This document shows, piece by piece, positions 45,501-56,968 of a stretch of 64,000 bases of DNA. The position numbers and the translations under genes were made by a program. The DNA is taken from positions 87,588,250-87,652,249 of the forward strand of contig NC_079504.1 of the NCBI RefSeq assembly GCF_030052815.1. Direction: 5' to 3'. The notes under the pieces are model-generated. The model made no database searches and had not been told where the DNA came from. It saw only the letters and a program-made list of their open reading frames with translations. Numbering within the stretch: position 1 is the first letter of the stretch; every line of letters starts with the position of its first letter. The DNA is from Hevea brasiliensis (lineage: Eukaryota > Streptophyta > Magnoliopsida > Malpighiales > Euphorbiaceae).

Positions 45501-46929
45501 TTGGAAAATTTTGATAGAATATATTGTGAATTGTGATGGGCAATTTGCATGGAAAAATACAAATTTATGTTCTAAATTGTGATGAGCATAAAAATTATTG
45601 GATATTGGAATTGACTTTGAATCGAAATGTGTTGTGATTTATGCTCACAAAAAGGACAACGAGATTATGATATTGCTTTATATCTCACTATAGATGCTTG
45701 ACTAGGTTATTACCCGTCTCTCTCATTTGTTGAGGAGACAATGGAGTTAGCTTTGTTTTGATTACCATGGTACATGCATAGGCTTAGATTCTCCTCTGAT
45801 TAGAGGTTAGATCTAATTTTTTATTTGTTATGGCCCTTTCAAAAGTTTCATTATTGTGGTGTGTACTGTGCATGATGATCGACCTCCTTGACCATAGGGA
45901 GTTAGAATCTGATTCGACCTCCCCGACCATAGGGAGTTAGAATCACCCTGAAGATGGCCCTTGCGGATTAGTCTTGCATAGTTAGTGAGATAAAGAATGC
46001 TTTTTAAATAGTAAAGAATTTCGATTTCAAATGGGATTTATGCATAATTGATTTTGTTTAAATTAATCTTTATTTCCATGATTGCTAGAATTACATTAAA
46101 TTTTCAGTTGAGATTTGATAAATTGAATTTCTTGCTGAAAGTCATTTTAAATAATGATTTATATTATTAGCAACGAAGATTTTGACTTTTGGAAATTTAT
46201 TGAATTTCGAGACTTTCAAATTAATTATTGTAATTTTGTCAATGTATATTGTACTATGTTTTACATTATAGTTGTGCACCACTCAGTTCATCACTTAGCG
46301 ATAGCTTTGTATGTGTCGCAGGTGAAAAGAGCATAGAGCAGTTGAGTAAGCTTCTTTGAAGACACATTCAGATAAGCTCCAGGTATATCATAAGTATACC
46401 CATGTACTTAGGTTTTGATGGATGCATGTAATAATATGTATGCAAATTATTTGAGCAGTTGTATAAAAACTCTTGTAAAATATTTTGGTATGTGATTAAA
46501 TGTGAATTGTTGTAAATATAAATTTGAGATTTCATTTACCTGTATAGTTTTGTAATATTAATTTTTGAGTCTTGTAATCAATGAAATGTTTCTTTTATGA
46601 TGAGGTTGGTTTGAAAATGAAATGATTTGATTATTGAGATTGAATTGTGAGATGAAATGAAGTTTATTGGAGTTGTATTTGAGAAAATATATTGGGAGTG
46701 TTTTCCTTTTCAGGTTTGAAGAACTGTTTTCTCAAAATACAGCCGGCACTCTGCCGAAATTTTGAAAATTTTTTATAACACCAGATTTTAATTGGTGATA
46801 TAAATTTCATGAAAATTGATTTAAAATCCCTTGTAGTATATTTAATGGGTTACCGATAGGCGAAGTACGGTAATTCATTAGGTGTACTACGGGATCATGT
46901 TACATCTTACGGAGGAGTAGGGTGTGACA
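42553..46929 (+). repeat. 3' LTR of non-autonomous element
   Basis: 4377 bp, TGTAACGCC to GTGTGACA. It keeps the ~690 bp lost from the 5' LTR (43501-44186). It has a donor-like AG|GTAAGT near 43444, degenerate modules with CCATAACTTGGTCCATAGAACTCC near 44320, a weakened two-hairpin module (46271-46322) and the terminal hairpin (46827-46903). No genes are supported. The TSD follows at 46930. Confidence 0.9.
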
Positions 46930-46934
46930 TGACA

Positions 46935-48209
46935 TGGCAATATGTTTTGAATTCTCATTAGCTTGTCTAGTGAGATATCTCCTCTACTAGATGGGGTGAG
47001 TTCCTTCCTCTCTAGCTTGCGAGTTGGGGAAGAGTTTGGATGAGTACTCATATATACTAGCTACTCTTTGTTCCTCCCTTTTAGCCTCGATTATTGGGAG
47101 AGTTTGAAATATCGTGGTGTACAACACGACATCTATTATGAATTTTATGTCATGGGTCCAACTGTATGAATTATTGGTAACGCCCTTTAAATTATGCATA
47201 GTTTGATAAATTGTGGTTGAAATAAATAATTTATCAGTGATTCAAAATTTTTATATTGTTTCAGGATTTAAAAGAAATGTAGATAAATAGTTACTATTTG
47301 ATCAAAATGTTATTCAAATGAATAATTTTCATGAATGAAAATATTGATTTTTGGATGATATGAATTTTGAAGAATTTAAAAATTTTAAATTTTTATTTGT
47401 TATGAATTGTCAAAGCATAACTTGTATTAAATTTTAAAATATTAGTTTGTGCACCACTAAGTTCACAACTCAGCGATAGCTTTGTATGCTGTCGCAGGTG
47501 AAAGAAAATATAGAGCAGCTGAGCGAGGTTACTGAAAGGCACAGTGAGACTATCTTCGGGTATATCATAGGTATACCATTGTATATTAGATTTTGATGTA
47601 ATTATATAATTATATGCATGTAATTTCATTTGAGCAGTTGTATCAACTGTTTTGTAATATATTTTTGGACTGTAATTAAATACAAATTATTGTAATATTA
47701 TCTTGAGATTTTATGTACTTATAAAGTTTTGTATTACTAAATTTTTAGTACTCCCATGAATGTAAATATTAATTTTGTTATCTTAATGAGATATTTCAAT
47801 GTTTGATTTAATTTAAACTGTGTATTGAGTTGCTTGTGCTGATTTATGAAATGAAATTGATTAATGGAGTTGTGATTGAGAAATATATTGGGAGTGTCTT
47901 TATTTTCAGGTTTTGAAGAATTATTTTTAGGTTTTGAAGAACTATTTTCTCAAAATACAAACGGTACTCTGCTGAAATTTTTATAAAAATTGCGAAGATT
48001 TTAAATATCTAAAAATTTGATTTATGTTTGGACTTTAAATAAAGGTTTTTAATATCTGAAAAAAATTTTACCCACCAATTTAAAAAAGAACAAAAGTTGT
48101 TTTAAAATCCCTTGTAGTATATTTAATGGGTTACCGGTAGGCAAAGTACTATAATTCATTAGGTGTACTACAAGAGCATGTTATATCTTACTAGGAGTAG
48201 GGTGTGACA
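46935..48209 (+). repeat. 5' LTR of large element, part 3
   Basis: Continues the LTR left at 33199 (TGGCAATATGTTTTGAATTCTC, compare 59490) and ends GGGTGTGACA at 48209. The two-hairpin module is at 47450-47499 and the terminal hairpin at 48106-48176. Antisense frames 46987-47629 are not genes. Confidence 0.87.
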
Positions 48210-48217
48210 TGTTTTAG

Positions 48218-48229
48218 TGGTATCAGAGC
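48218..48229 (+). other. Primer-binding site (tRNA-iMet)
   Basis: TGGTATCAGAGC, 8 nt after the LTR end. It shows that 48209 is a 5' LTR end and that 48210 onward is internal. Confidence 0.9.
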
Positions 48230-48408
48230 TAGTTTTTAAAGTAAAATTTGAACTGTGAATTTGAAATATTTTTTGATAAGTACAACTGCTCGAATGTATG
48301 ATACATATAGTACATTTACATCATAAATATGAACTAACGGGGAGAAATCTCCTTGTGTTGGTTGTACAAAAAAAAATCCTGTGAATAGATATAGACAAGG
48401 GGGATAAA

Positions 48409-48876
48409 ATGGTAGAGCAGTCTAATACAGCTGACGTACAAGGAGAAGCCCCAGTTCCGCAGAGTGTTGGAGGTCCAGCTGCACCAGTCCCTCCTATACA
48501 AATTACTGCACAAATGGCCCAGCAGATGGCCATGTTCTTCCAGCGAATGGCTGATAATCTGTCAGCCCAGGCCCAAGTACATACCCAACCCCCTCAAGTG
48601 CAGCATGAAAAAGAGAAAAGTGGGAAACCTATCGGTCAAAGTTTGAGTAGTAATTTGGGAAAGAGAAAAGATTTTGAGGGACCCCGAGCTCCTAAGTATG
48701 ACAGAGGCGGATCTTCAGGGCTGAAGCAATCAAGAGCCATTTGTCAAAGAACTAGAAGTTCCTACCCTATCCGTATCTGTGACATTTGTGAAAAATTACA
48801 CAGGGGTATTTGCTATAAGGTTATTGGAGCCTGCTTCATTGTGGTGAAATCGGACATTACGCTCGAGTTGTACTAG
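48409..48876 (+). pseudogene. Mini-gag (capsid-less), frameshifted at zinc knuckle
   Basis: 155-codon frame starting MVEQSNTADVQGEAP. A glutamine/alanine-rich helix (ITAQMAQQMAMFFQRMADNLSAQAQ, residues ~33-57) is followed by a basic linker with LGKRKDFEGP and a CDICEKLHRGICYK motif. At GAC the knuckle leaves frame: a one-base loss turns FNCGE-type sequence into a short unrelated tail. The upstream ATG used by the sister copy (40596) is ATA here (48391 region), so the translation start has moved. No capsid domain is present, although normal family gags are several hundred residues. It could act as a small RNA-binding protein, but decay suggests none is made now. Confidence 0.72.
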
Positions 48877-49065
48877 CACACGTCAATTTATGCCACATAC
48901 TACACTAGAGGAATCAGTCCAAGGTTCTGATTTTAGAGGCTCATTAATAGTTAGTAGGGGCAGAGGTAGAAGTAGAGACAACACTTCGGGTAATCCTAGC
49001 ACAATGGACTAACTCGAATAGAGGAATACACTAGAAAGAGGGACTGCCATGCATCGAGGGGAAAA

Positions 49066-49240
49066 AGCAGAGACTTCGGATGTAGTTGCAGGTACGTTCT
49101 TAACTTTTGAAAGGAATAATTATGTACTATTTGATTCCGGCTCCACTTATTTATATGCTAATGCTAGAATTATATGTTCTTTTGCTATTCCCTTGTATGG
49201 AAATAAATTTTGATGTGTTAGTGATTAGTCTTTTAGGATA
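49066..49240 (+). pseudogene. Protease N-terminal scrap
   Basis: Reads AETSDVVAGTFLTFERNNYVLFDSGST with the active-site Asp at 49133-49135. It decays within 40 codons and ends at the same point as the copy at 41218-41406. It retains the D-S-G-S lost in that copy. Confidence 0.78.
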
Positions 49241-49835
49241 AGAATTGCGATAATAAGCGTGATTGGAATTAATTTTGTAAAAGTTTCTAGTGAGAGACAT
49301 CTCCTAGACTATGATAAATTATAAAATTAATTAGTAAGCCTAATTAAGTAAGGCAAGAGGACCTAAAAAGTAAGTTATAGTAATATAGCTACCATAGATG
49401 CATGTAAAGGTATTAATGCTGATAGATGTCAGTGGGTACCATAATCAAAATAAGTTTAAGATATTAGTGGATTTGAAAGAAATAATATATAGGGAAGTTT
49501 GATCTATTGGGATGTATCGTAGTAACTATGCAATATTCTTGATGTTTGTGCTCTAAGCTGCAGATTATAGTACTGACTTGGGACTTATTGTGTAGAGCTA
49601 CGTACTACCCAATAGTACACAAGGATAAGAATAGTTACAAATGGCTTTCGCTTTGGTACAAATATATCAGAATAGAGTTTTATTACTAGAACTGAGTTTG
49701 AATATCCTAATTCGGGATTTAAAACTCTATAATTAGAATATCCAAATATCATGGTTGCAAGGTGGTGAGAGTTAATGACTCCGTTACCCTAGCATGAATT
49801 ACAGTACATCAGAAATTGTTATGGGACTAGAGATT
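49241..49835 (+). other. Non-coding core, part 1
   Basis: Counterpart of 41407-41890; no gene is visible. It is interrupted at about 49836 by the start of an inserted LTR. Confidence 0.65.
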
Positions 49836-50122
49836 TTAGTATAGCCTGGTATATTTCACTATTCCGATGATCGGTGTCGGTCCGAAAAATTAAAGGGATT
49901 AGAACAACCACATCTAAGACAACTAGATAAGCCATAAACATAAATAATTAGTAATTGTCAATTAGTTAAGTATAAATAAGAAAAACAGAACATAAGAGGT
50001 TAAATGAGCCGAGAGTCATAGTGATGGGTGACCTTCTCAGGAAGGACTGCGAAAGTCAATTTAAACTCAAATTTCAAACCGTAAAATATGACGTTATGGT
50101 CCTTAGGACTATTGCGAACACA

Positions 50123-50815
50123 TGTATAGGGCATTAAGGTAGACCTAAGTAAGATAGAAGCTGTCCTTAATTGGAGGCCACCCAGAAATATCACAGAGAT
50201 TTGCAGTTTTCTGGGTTTAACTTGATACTACCGTCGATTTGTGAAGGGATTCTCCATGTTCGCATCTCTATTGACCAAGCTACTTTGCAAAGATGTGAAA
50301 TTTCAGTGGATGGATAAATGCCAATAGAGTTTTGATGAATTAAAGAAATGTTTAACTGAGGCTCTAGTCTTGACTTTACCTACTCTGGGTAAAGAATACA
50401 CAGTTTATAGTGATGCTTCTCATAATGGGTTAGGCCGTGTATTGATGCAAGATCGAAATGTCATTGCCTATGCATCACGCTAGTTAAAGCTGCATGAGAG
50501 GAATTATCCAACATATAACTTGGAGCTTGCAGCTATTATGTTTGCTCTTAAGATCTAGAGACACTATTTGTATGGGAAAAAGTGTTACATCTATACAGAT
50601 CATAAGAGTTTGAAGTATTTGGGCACTCAGAAGGAGTTGAATTTGAGAAAGAGGAGATGGTTAGAGTTGATAAAAGACTATGATTGTCTGATAGACTATC
50701 AGCCAGGGAAAGCTAATATTGTGGCTGACGCCTTAAGTCGCAAGACTATGGCAAGTCTACGGGTTACTCCTTTATCTATGGTACATGAGTTAAGATCATT
50801 ACATGCCGGTTTAGA
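50123..50815 (+). pseudogene. RT C-terminus and RNase H, with stops
   Basis: Begins at the RT thumb ([21 protein letters not shown]) and passes through [12 protein letters not shown] into RNase H ([54 protein letters not shown]). In-frame stops are at 50223 (TGA), 50325, 50481 and 50556 (TAG). By comparison with the other copy, the codon at 50481 was CAG and that at 50556 was TGG. Unlike the other copy, the 19273 and 19621 lesions are absent here, so the two decayed independently. Confidence 0.88.
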
Positions 50816-52280
50816 ATTAATAATGAGAGGCAGATAGCAGTTGCATGGCATGTATAGCCAGTGTTGATTGATCAGATCAGAATGGCTGCTCAGAATGATC
50901 AGAAGTATCAAAAGCTGTTGGAAGAAGTCAGACAGGGCAAGAAACTAGAATTCTCAATAAGAGGTGATGGTCTACTGCTACACTAGGGCAGAATGTGTAT
51001 TCCTAATGATGTTGATTTAAGGCAGACCATTTTGAAGGAAGCACATGAGTCTCCTTTTGCCATGCACCCTGGTGGCACAAAAATGTATAGAGGGCTTAAG
51101 GAGCATTACTGGTGGATGGGTATGAAAAGAGATGTGGCAGAGTTTGTTTCCAAATGCCTAACTTGTTAGAAAGTAAAGGCAGAGCATCAAGTACCGGTTG
51201 GGTTATTACATCCACTACCAGTCCCAGAATAGAAATGGGAGAGAATAACAATGGATTTTGTGATGGGACTTCCGAGGACACAGAATAGTCATGATGCAGT
51301 ATTAGTCATTATTGACAGACTAATCAAGTCTGCTCATTTTCTGCCAGTTCGGATGGACTACAATTTAGAAAGATTGGCCAAGTTGTACATTGATGAGATA
51401 GTAAGACTGCATGGAGTGCCAATATCCATCGTATCAGACAGAGATCCTAGGTTCACTTCTAGATTCTAAGGTAGTCTTCAGAGAGCCCTAGGAACTAAAT
51501 TGAACTTCAGCATGGCATTCCACCCACAGACAGATGGCCAGTCTGAGAGGGTAATGCAGATCTTGGAGGACATGCTACGAGCTTGTGTGATTGAATTTAA
51601 GGATAGTTGCCTTTGATTGAGTTTGCTTATAACAACAGCTACCAATCAAGCATTGGGATGCCTCCATATAAAGCTTTGTACGGCAAAAAATGTAGAACCC
51701 CATTATTTTGGGATGAAGTAGGTGAAAGGAAAATGATTGGGCCCGAAATTGTTCAACAGACCGAGGAGAAGATCAGGGTGATAAGAGATCGACTTAAGAT
51801 TGCATCAGACCGTTAGAAGTCCTATACTGATATGAAGAGAAGGGATAATGAGTATGTAGTGGGTAACAAAGTATTCCTCAAGGTTTCCCCTTGGAAGAGA
51901 ATTATGAGATTTGGCAGGAAGGGAAAACTGAGTCCTCGTTTCATTGGGCCATATGAGATCCTTAAGAGAGTGGGTCCTTTGGCATATCATTTTGCACTAC
52001 CTCCAGAGTTGGAGAAGATACATAACGTCTTCCATGTGTCTATGTTGAGGAGGTATCGATCAGACCCATCTCATGTACTACCAGTAGAAGAAATTGAAGT
52101 GAATCCAAACCTCACATATGAAGAAGAACCCATAGAGATTCTGGCTTATGAAGTGAAGAAGCTACGGAATAAGTAGATACTGTTAGTGAAAGTGCTGTGG
52201 AACCATCATTCAGGCTAGGAGGCTACTTGGGAACAAGAGGAGGACATGAGGAGACAACACCCACAGCTGTTTAGAGACTG
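50816..52280 (+). pseudogene. Integrase and chromodomain, with stops
   Basis: It has an HHCC region (around 51040-51170, its CLTC cysteines kept), a D,D,E core (MDFVMGLP near 51251, SDRDPRF near 51437, GQSERV near 51540), the GPY/F module and a chromodomain. TAG or TAA stops lie at 50855, 50984, 51167, 51230, 51467, 51814, 52174 and 52216. Aligned to the other copy, six were CAG and two (51230, 51467) were TGG. A ~13-bp deletion near 51608 adds a frameshift. It is non-functional. Confidence 0.88.
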
Positions 52281-52328
52281 ATACCAGATAAAATTTCGAG
52301 ACGAAATTTATTTTAAGGGAGAGAGAAT

Positions 52329-55300
52329 TGTAACACCCCTATTTGTATAGCCTAGTATATTTCACTATTCCAGTGACCAGTGTCGGTCCAAAAAATTCAG
52401 GGGATTATAACCACATCTAAGACAACTAGATAAGCCCTAAACAAAAATAATTAGTAATTGTCAATTAGTTAAGTATAAATAAGAAAAATAGAACATAAGA
52501 GGTTAAATGAGCCGAGAGTCACAGCGATGGGTGACCTTCTTGGGAAGGACTACGAAGTCGATTTAAACTCAAATTTCGAATAGTAAAATGTGATGCTGCA
52601 GTCCTTAGGACTATTGCAAACACAGTGGAAAAGAGAAAATCACAAAAAAGAATTATTAAGCCAGTCAAATAATTAGGTCAGGGATCCAGAAGAAATATTG
52701 AATTATTTGCAAACTGGGTCAACCAGCGAGGGGTAATTTGGTTAATTGACCCATAGAGCTGACTTCTGACCTAACTGTTAAATAAAATAGGAGAAAAGAA
52801 AATTTTGAAATTGGGAATTAAATTAAAGAACTAATGGAAAAATAAATAGAAAAAAAAAGAAAAAGGAAAAGTGAAAAGTGATGACATCATGCATGACATC
52901 ATGCATGATGCAATAAAAATTATAATTAACAAATTTATTTAAGATAATTTGTGGTCTTCCATAAGGATTAAAATTCATAAAAGAAAGAAAAAAAAATAAA
53001 AAAAAGAGTCATCTTCCTCTCCATTTGCCGTGACCTCTCTCTCTCACCCTCTCCCTTACCAAAAACTCCATTGAAGCTCACTTTTGAGCTTGAAGAACCA
53101 AAAACCTCACCATAGAAAATTGTCCTACCATAGTTCAATTTTGTTTAGGCAACTAGAAGAGAAGATTCAAGGGAAAGAAAGAAGAAAAAAATTGAAGGAA
53201 GGAAGAAAGAAAATTCTGCATAAGGTTAGTAATTCAAACTTCAAACTTTTAGTTTAATTATTGTATTTATAGCTTAATGAACTTAGAAATATGCTTAAAA
53301 TGAAATGAAAACATCTTTGGAGGACTAGGTATGGATTTCAGCCAGCTAGGGTTTGAGTGGAAAATGCATGTGTTTTGATTGAATTAAAAGTGTATGTGAA
53401 CTTGAATGAGTTAAGAAATGGTGATGGTATGCTTTGAATTAGTTAAATGTAACAAAAATGTGAATTAGGGTTTGGACCTAGGGTTTTGGAGGACAAAAAT
53501 TAGAGAATTAGTCAAATGGTATGTTTGACCTAGTTTGAGCTGAAAAATAGTCATTTGTGACCAATTGTGGTATGTTGGAAGTGTTAGAATTCGGTTTAAA
53601 TTCGGATTGATTAGGGACATACTACAGGCAGCAGGACCAAGGTCTCTTTCAGGGACCAAAACTGAAAATTTACCAACCCAATTGGTGTGAGGCCAATTGG
53701 GAATGAAACTAGACACAAAATGGCACATTTCTCATTGAGGAATCATGCCCAAAAAGTGACCATAGCATAGTGAACAAATTGGCCAAATCCGGAAGTGAGT
53801 GTTCTGCCCTATACAAAACTGACTATTTGTTCATTTGGCCATAACTTGGGCTAGGCAGGTCTAAATGACTTGAAATTGTACCAGTAGAAAGCTGAGATAT
53901 AGATCTAAAACTTTTATGAAGAATATAAACCCAAATTATGCCCTTAACCAAGTTATTTAGCCACCCAAATTTGGTGACCTAAAACTGCCAGAACCAATTT
54001 TGGTACCCAGAAAATCTAGGTTAGGCCAATTCGGCAGCCATGATTCAAAAGGCTATAACTTGAAGTACAAAACTCCAAATGGAGTGATTAAAAAAGGAGA
54101 ACAAATTTAAGATAATAAAGAACAATTTCTATGAAGAAAACTTAGCCAAATTCTAACAGCAACATGACCAATGGAACAATGCAACATAAGACGCCAAAAC
54201 TAAAAATTTGCAATTTTGCCTAAAGGACTTAAAATTTGAGAAAACAACCAAAACCAACAAGTTAGGTAACCAAAATGTGGTATGTGAGTGAAATTAGAAT
54301 TTCCATACCTATTAAGCATTAGAAAGTCAATAAATTGACTTGAATAGTGTCGTGAATAGTAACTCTGAAATACAAATTTTAAAGAACGTCAAGTTTAGCA
54401 TATTAAAGCTAGGTATAAGTAGATTTGAATTTATTTTTGGATTTATGATAAGTTATGATACTGAAACACTGTGAAACTGTGTGTTTCAATGGAAAAGAAT
54501 ACAGGGAAAGAAGCCGAGGGATCGAGTCAAGGCCAAGAGGCGACTCGTATAAGGTTTGTGCACAACATAGAATTTCTATAAATTTTCTTCTGCACATTGT
54601 TTTGAATAAATTGAAATATTGAATTGTGACACCATTGTCTTGAAATGTTTATTATGCTTTTGATTTAAATTATTGAAAGGTTACTTGTTTGTGTTTGAAA
54701 TGGCAATAAATGTTTAGTAAATTGTTAAGATAGTTTTGAAATCACAGTGTCATGACCACATATTTGAATACCTCACTAGCATGACTAGTGGGGAAAATTA
54801 GTTTCGAATTTTGATTCCTTCTCTGGCTGAAGTGTTGAGGTGTGTGCCAGTAGAAGAAGAAAAAGAATGGGTTCCCATATATTTGAGCTAGCTATCCTTG
54901 TGATGTGATTTCTCCTTAGCCTCTAGCTACTAAGATGATATTTATTTCGAATGGCATAATATAATTGTGTGTTTTTATGAAATTTGTTTTGAGACTTTTG
55001 AAATGAAATTGTTTGGATTAAAATCTTATAAATCATGTTTTGAATTTATATTTTATGTTCAGTTTAATTTTTGAATAAGTATGATTTAAATTTTGCATAA
55101 AGGTTATTTTAGTATGTTGTGCACCACTGAGTCCTAGTACTCAGCGATGGTTATTATTGCTGTCACAGACATAGAGACTAAAAGAGCAGCAGAGTGAGCT
55201 GCTGAGGATTGAGGTGCTACCTACTCTGAAGTTTATCGGGTATATTTTATACCCTGATTGTAAAAATTATTTTGATGTATGTAAAGTATGTAAATGTAGG

Positions 55301-55845
55301 AAATGGTCATGAGCAGTTGTATAAAGCTTGTAATAAATTTTGGTTTGGATTTTTCCTAATGTAAATATTTGGAATGATGTATATAAATTGTTTTATCTAT
55401 ATTGAAATACGAATGGAAATATTTTGTTTTAATTTGAATGAAATTGAATTATAGTATTTTGATGATGTTGAATTTTGGAAATTGAGAAATTATGTTAAAA
55501 TTGGTTGGGATGGATGTTGAATTGATGAAGTTGTTGAGATAAATCTTTGGAAGTGCTTTTTACAGGTATTTGAAGAACTGTTTTCTCAAAATACAGACGG
55601 CACTCTACCGAAATTTTTATAAAATTTGTGGAAAAATAAAATGGGACAAAAATTTTAACTAGTTTACAAAATATAATTAAATGTTTTAATACCTATTAGA
55701 AAATGCTCACCACTTATAAAAAATAAGAAAATGATTTTAAAATCTCTTGTAGGGTACTTAATGAGTTATCGGTAGGTGAAGTTTGGTAGTTCATTAGGTA
55801 TTCTATGGGATCATGTTACGCCTTACAGAGGGATAAGGTGTGACA
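52329..55845 (+). repeat. 3' LTR of decayed pol element
   Basis: 3517 bp, TGTAACACCCCTATTTGT to GGTGTGACA. It has the GTCAC-AGCGATGG-GTGAC hairpin (52518-52535), a tandem TGACATCATGCA with palindrome (52881-52909), a donor-like AG|GTTAGT near 53225, degenerate modules, the two-hairpin module (55121-55170) and the terminal hairpin (55740-55812). No genes are present. Confidence 0.9.
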
Positions 55846-56953
55846 ATTATGGTCAAAATTTAAAAAACAACACCTATAGGGCTAAGTCATCCAATCTCCG
55901 ATATGGGGTTTATAGTTGTTCTAGTATTGTAATGGATCTTTTGCTCAAAGTTTAGTAAGAAACAGTATTCTATTTGTGTAGCAGTAATACACAAAATATA
56001 ATTTTGTTCCCTTGGAAGAGACAGGATGCTATGGATGATAATTATAACTTATAAAACAGTTAAGAAATGATGTTATCTAACAGTAATTCGATAGGAACTA
56101 GTTGACTAGGTATTCTTTAGGAAGAGCACAATTTTATTGTGTGGATCATAAGGAGTAGATTAGAATTAAAGCGAAACTTTTGAATAGCATGGGAAAAAGG
56201 AGAGTCTGGTAGACTCCCTTCTTAAGATTGAAGAATTGTTTATGGTTCAAAAAAAAAAAAAGGTAATGATCGCAAACTAGCGGAAAATAAGCTATTGGAT
56301 ATTGATAGATAAAAGAAAATATATAAGTAAAAATTAGAATAAATGGTGCAAATGTAATAAAGAAACATTATGAATATTAGTTATAGTGTTGACTAGAATG
56401 GTGAGAGGACCAAATCAAAGTAAACTTGAAGTATAGTGGATTTATTAGGGACGATAAGAGGTGTTAAATTACGACTCGACAGTCAAGTTAAGGAAGAAGA
56501 TAAGATTGAGGAATAAAATAATTAAAGTTAAGTTGTAGAAAAAAAAAAGACTACAAAGGAAGATAATTGCTAAAACAACAGCAAGAAAAGACTAAAATAT
56601 TCTAAACTAAACTGAAGGTTGCATCAAATGATCAAGAGATTTGAAAAGAAAAGAGTAAAACTAAGTTCTCACCCATAAGATCATACGAGGTCCTAGAAAG
56701 AGTGGATCCACTAGCACACAGATTTGCTTACCTCTAAAATTGAAATGAATTTGAATCTAACTTATAACAGAAGCTCATAAGAAACTTGGCACACGAGGTG
56801 AGCAATCGATGAGTAAATAGTATTGGTTAAAGTGCTAAGGAACTATCATTCAGGCCAGGAAGCTACTTGAGAGCATGAATAGGACATGAGGAGATAGCAC
56901 CCACAACTGTTCAGAGATTGATACCAGGTAAAATTTCAAGGACAAAATTATTT
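55846..56953 (+). other. Non-coding core, part 2, with relic of pol 3' end
   Basis: Resumes the core of the large element. 56280-56520 matches 41930-42180. About 500 bp before it (55846-56270) has no counterpart in the sister element and no gene. From about 56640 to 56925 the sequence is a degraded integrase tail and chromodomain: the words SYHSGQEAT and HPQLFRD can be traced only across frames. This shows that the family once carried at least the end of pol. Confidence 0.65.
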
Positions 56954-56968
56954 TAAGGGGGGGAGAAT

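Larger units (their letters stand above)
33200..46929 (+). mobile_element. Complete non-autonomous family 2 element with TSD
   Basis: The 5' LTR is 33200-40408 (interrupted by a minus-strand solo LTR), the internal region is 40409-42552 and the 3' LTR is 42553-46929. It is flanked by TGACA at 33195-33199 and 46930-46934. The undisturbed target is visible in the 3' LTR of the host element at 59484-59489 (AGTTGACATAGCAATATG), so the insertion boundary is directly verified inside the window. The internal region is only 2.1 kb and holds a mini-gag, a protease scrap and a non-coding core shared with 48210-49835 and 55846-56968. It has no reverse transcriptase or integrase. Confidence 0.92.
49836..55845 (+). 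mobile_element. Decayed family 2 pol element
   Basis: A 5' LTR stub (49836-50122, lacking its first ~17 bp and everything after ~300 bp) is fused to the end of the reverse transcriptase domain. RNase H, integrase and chromodomain follow (50123-52280), then a polypurine tract (52315-52328) and a complete 3' LTR (52329-55845). A single deletion removed the rest of the 5' LTR, gag, protease and most of RT. Its pol is close to that at 17670-21268, but its LTR is of a different subtype (like 4851-8438). It is inserted in the non-coding core of the large element. Confidence 0.85.
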
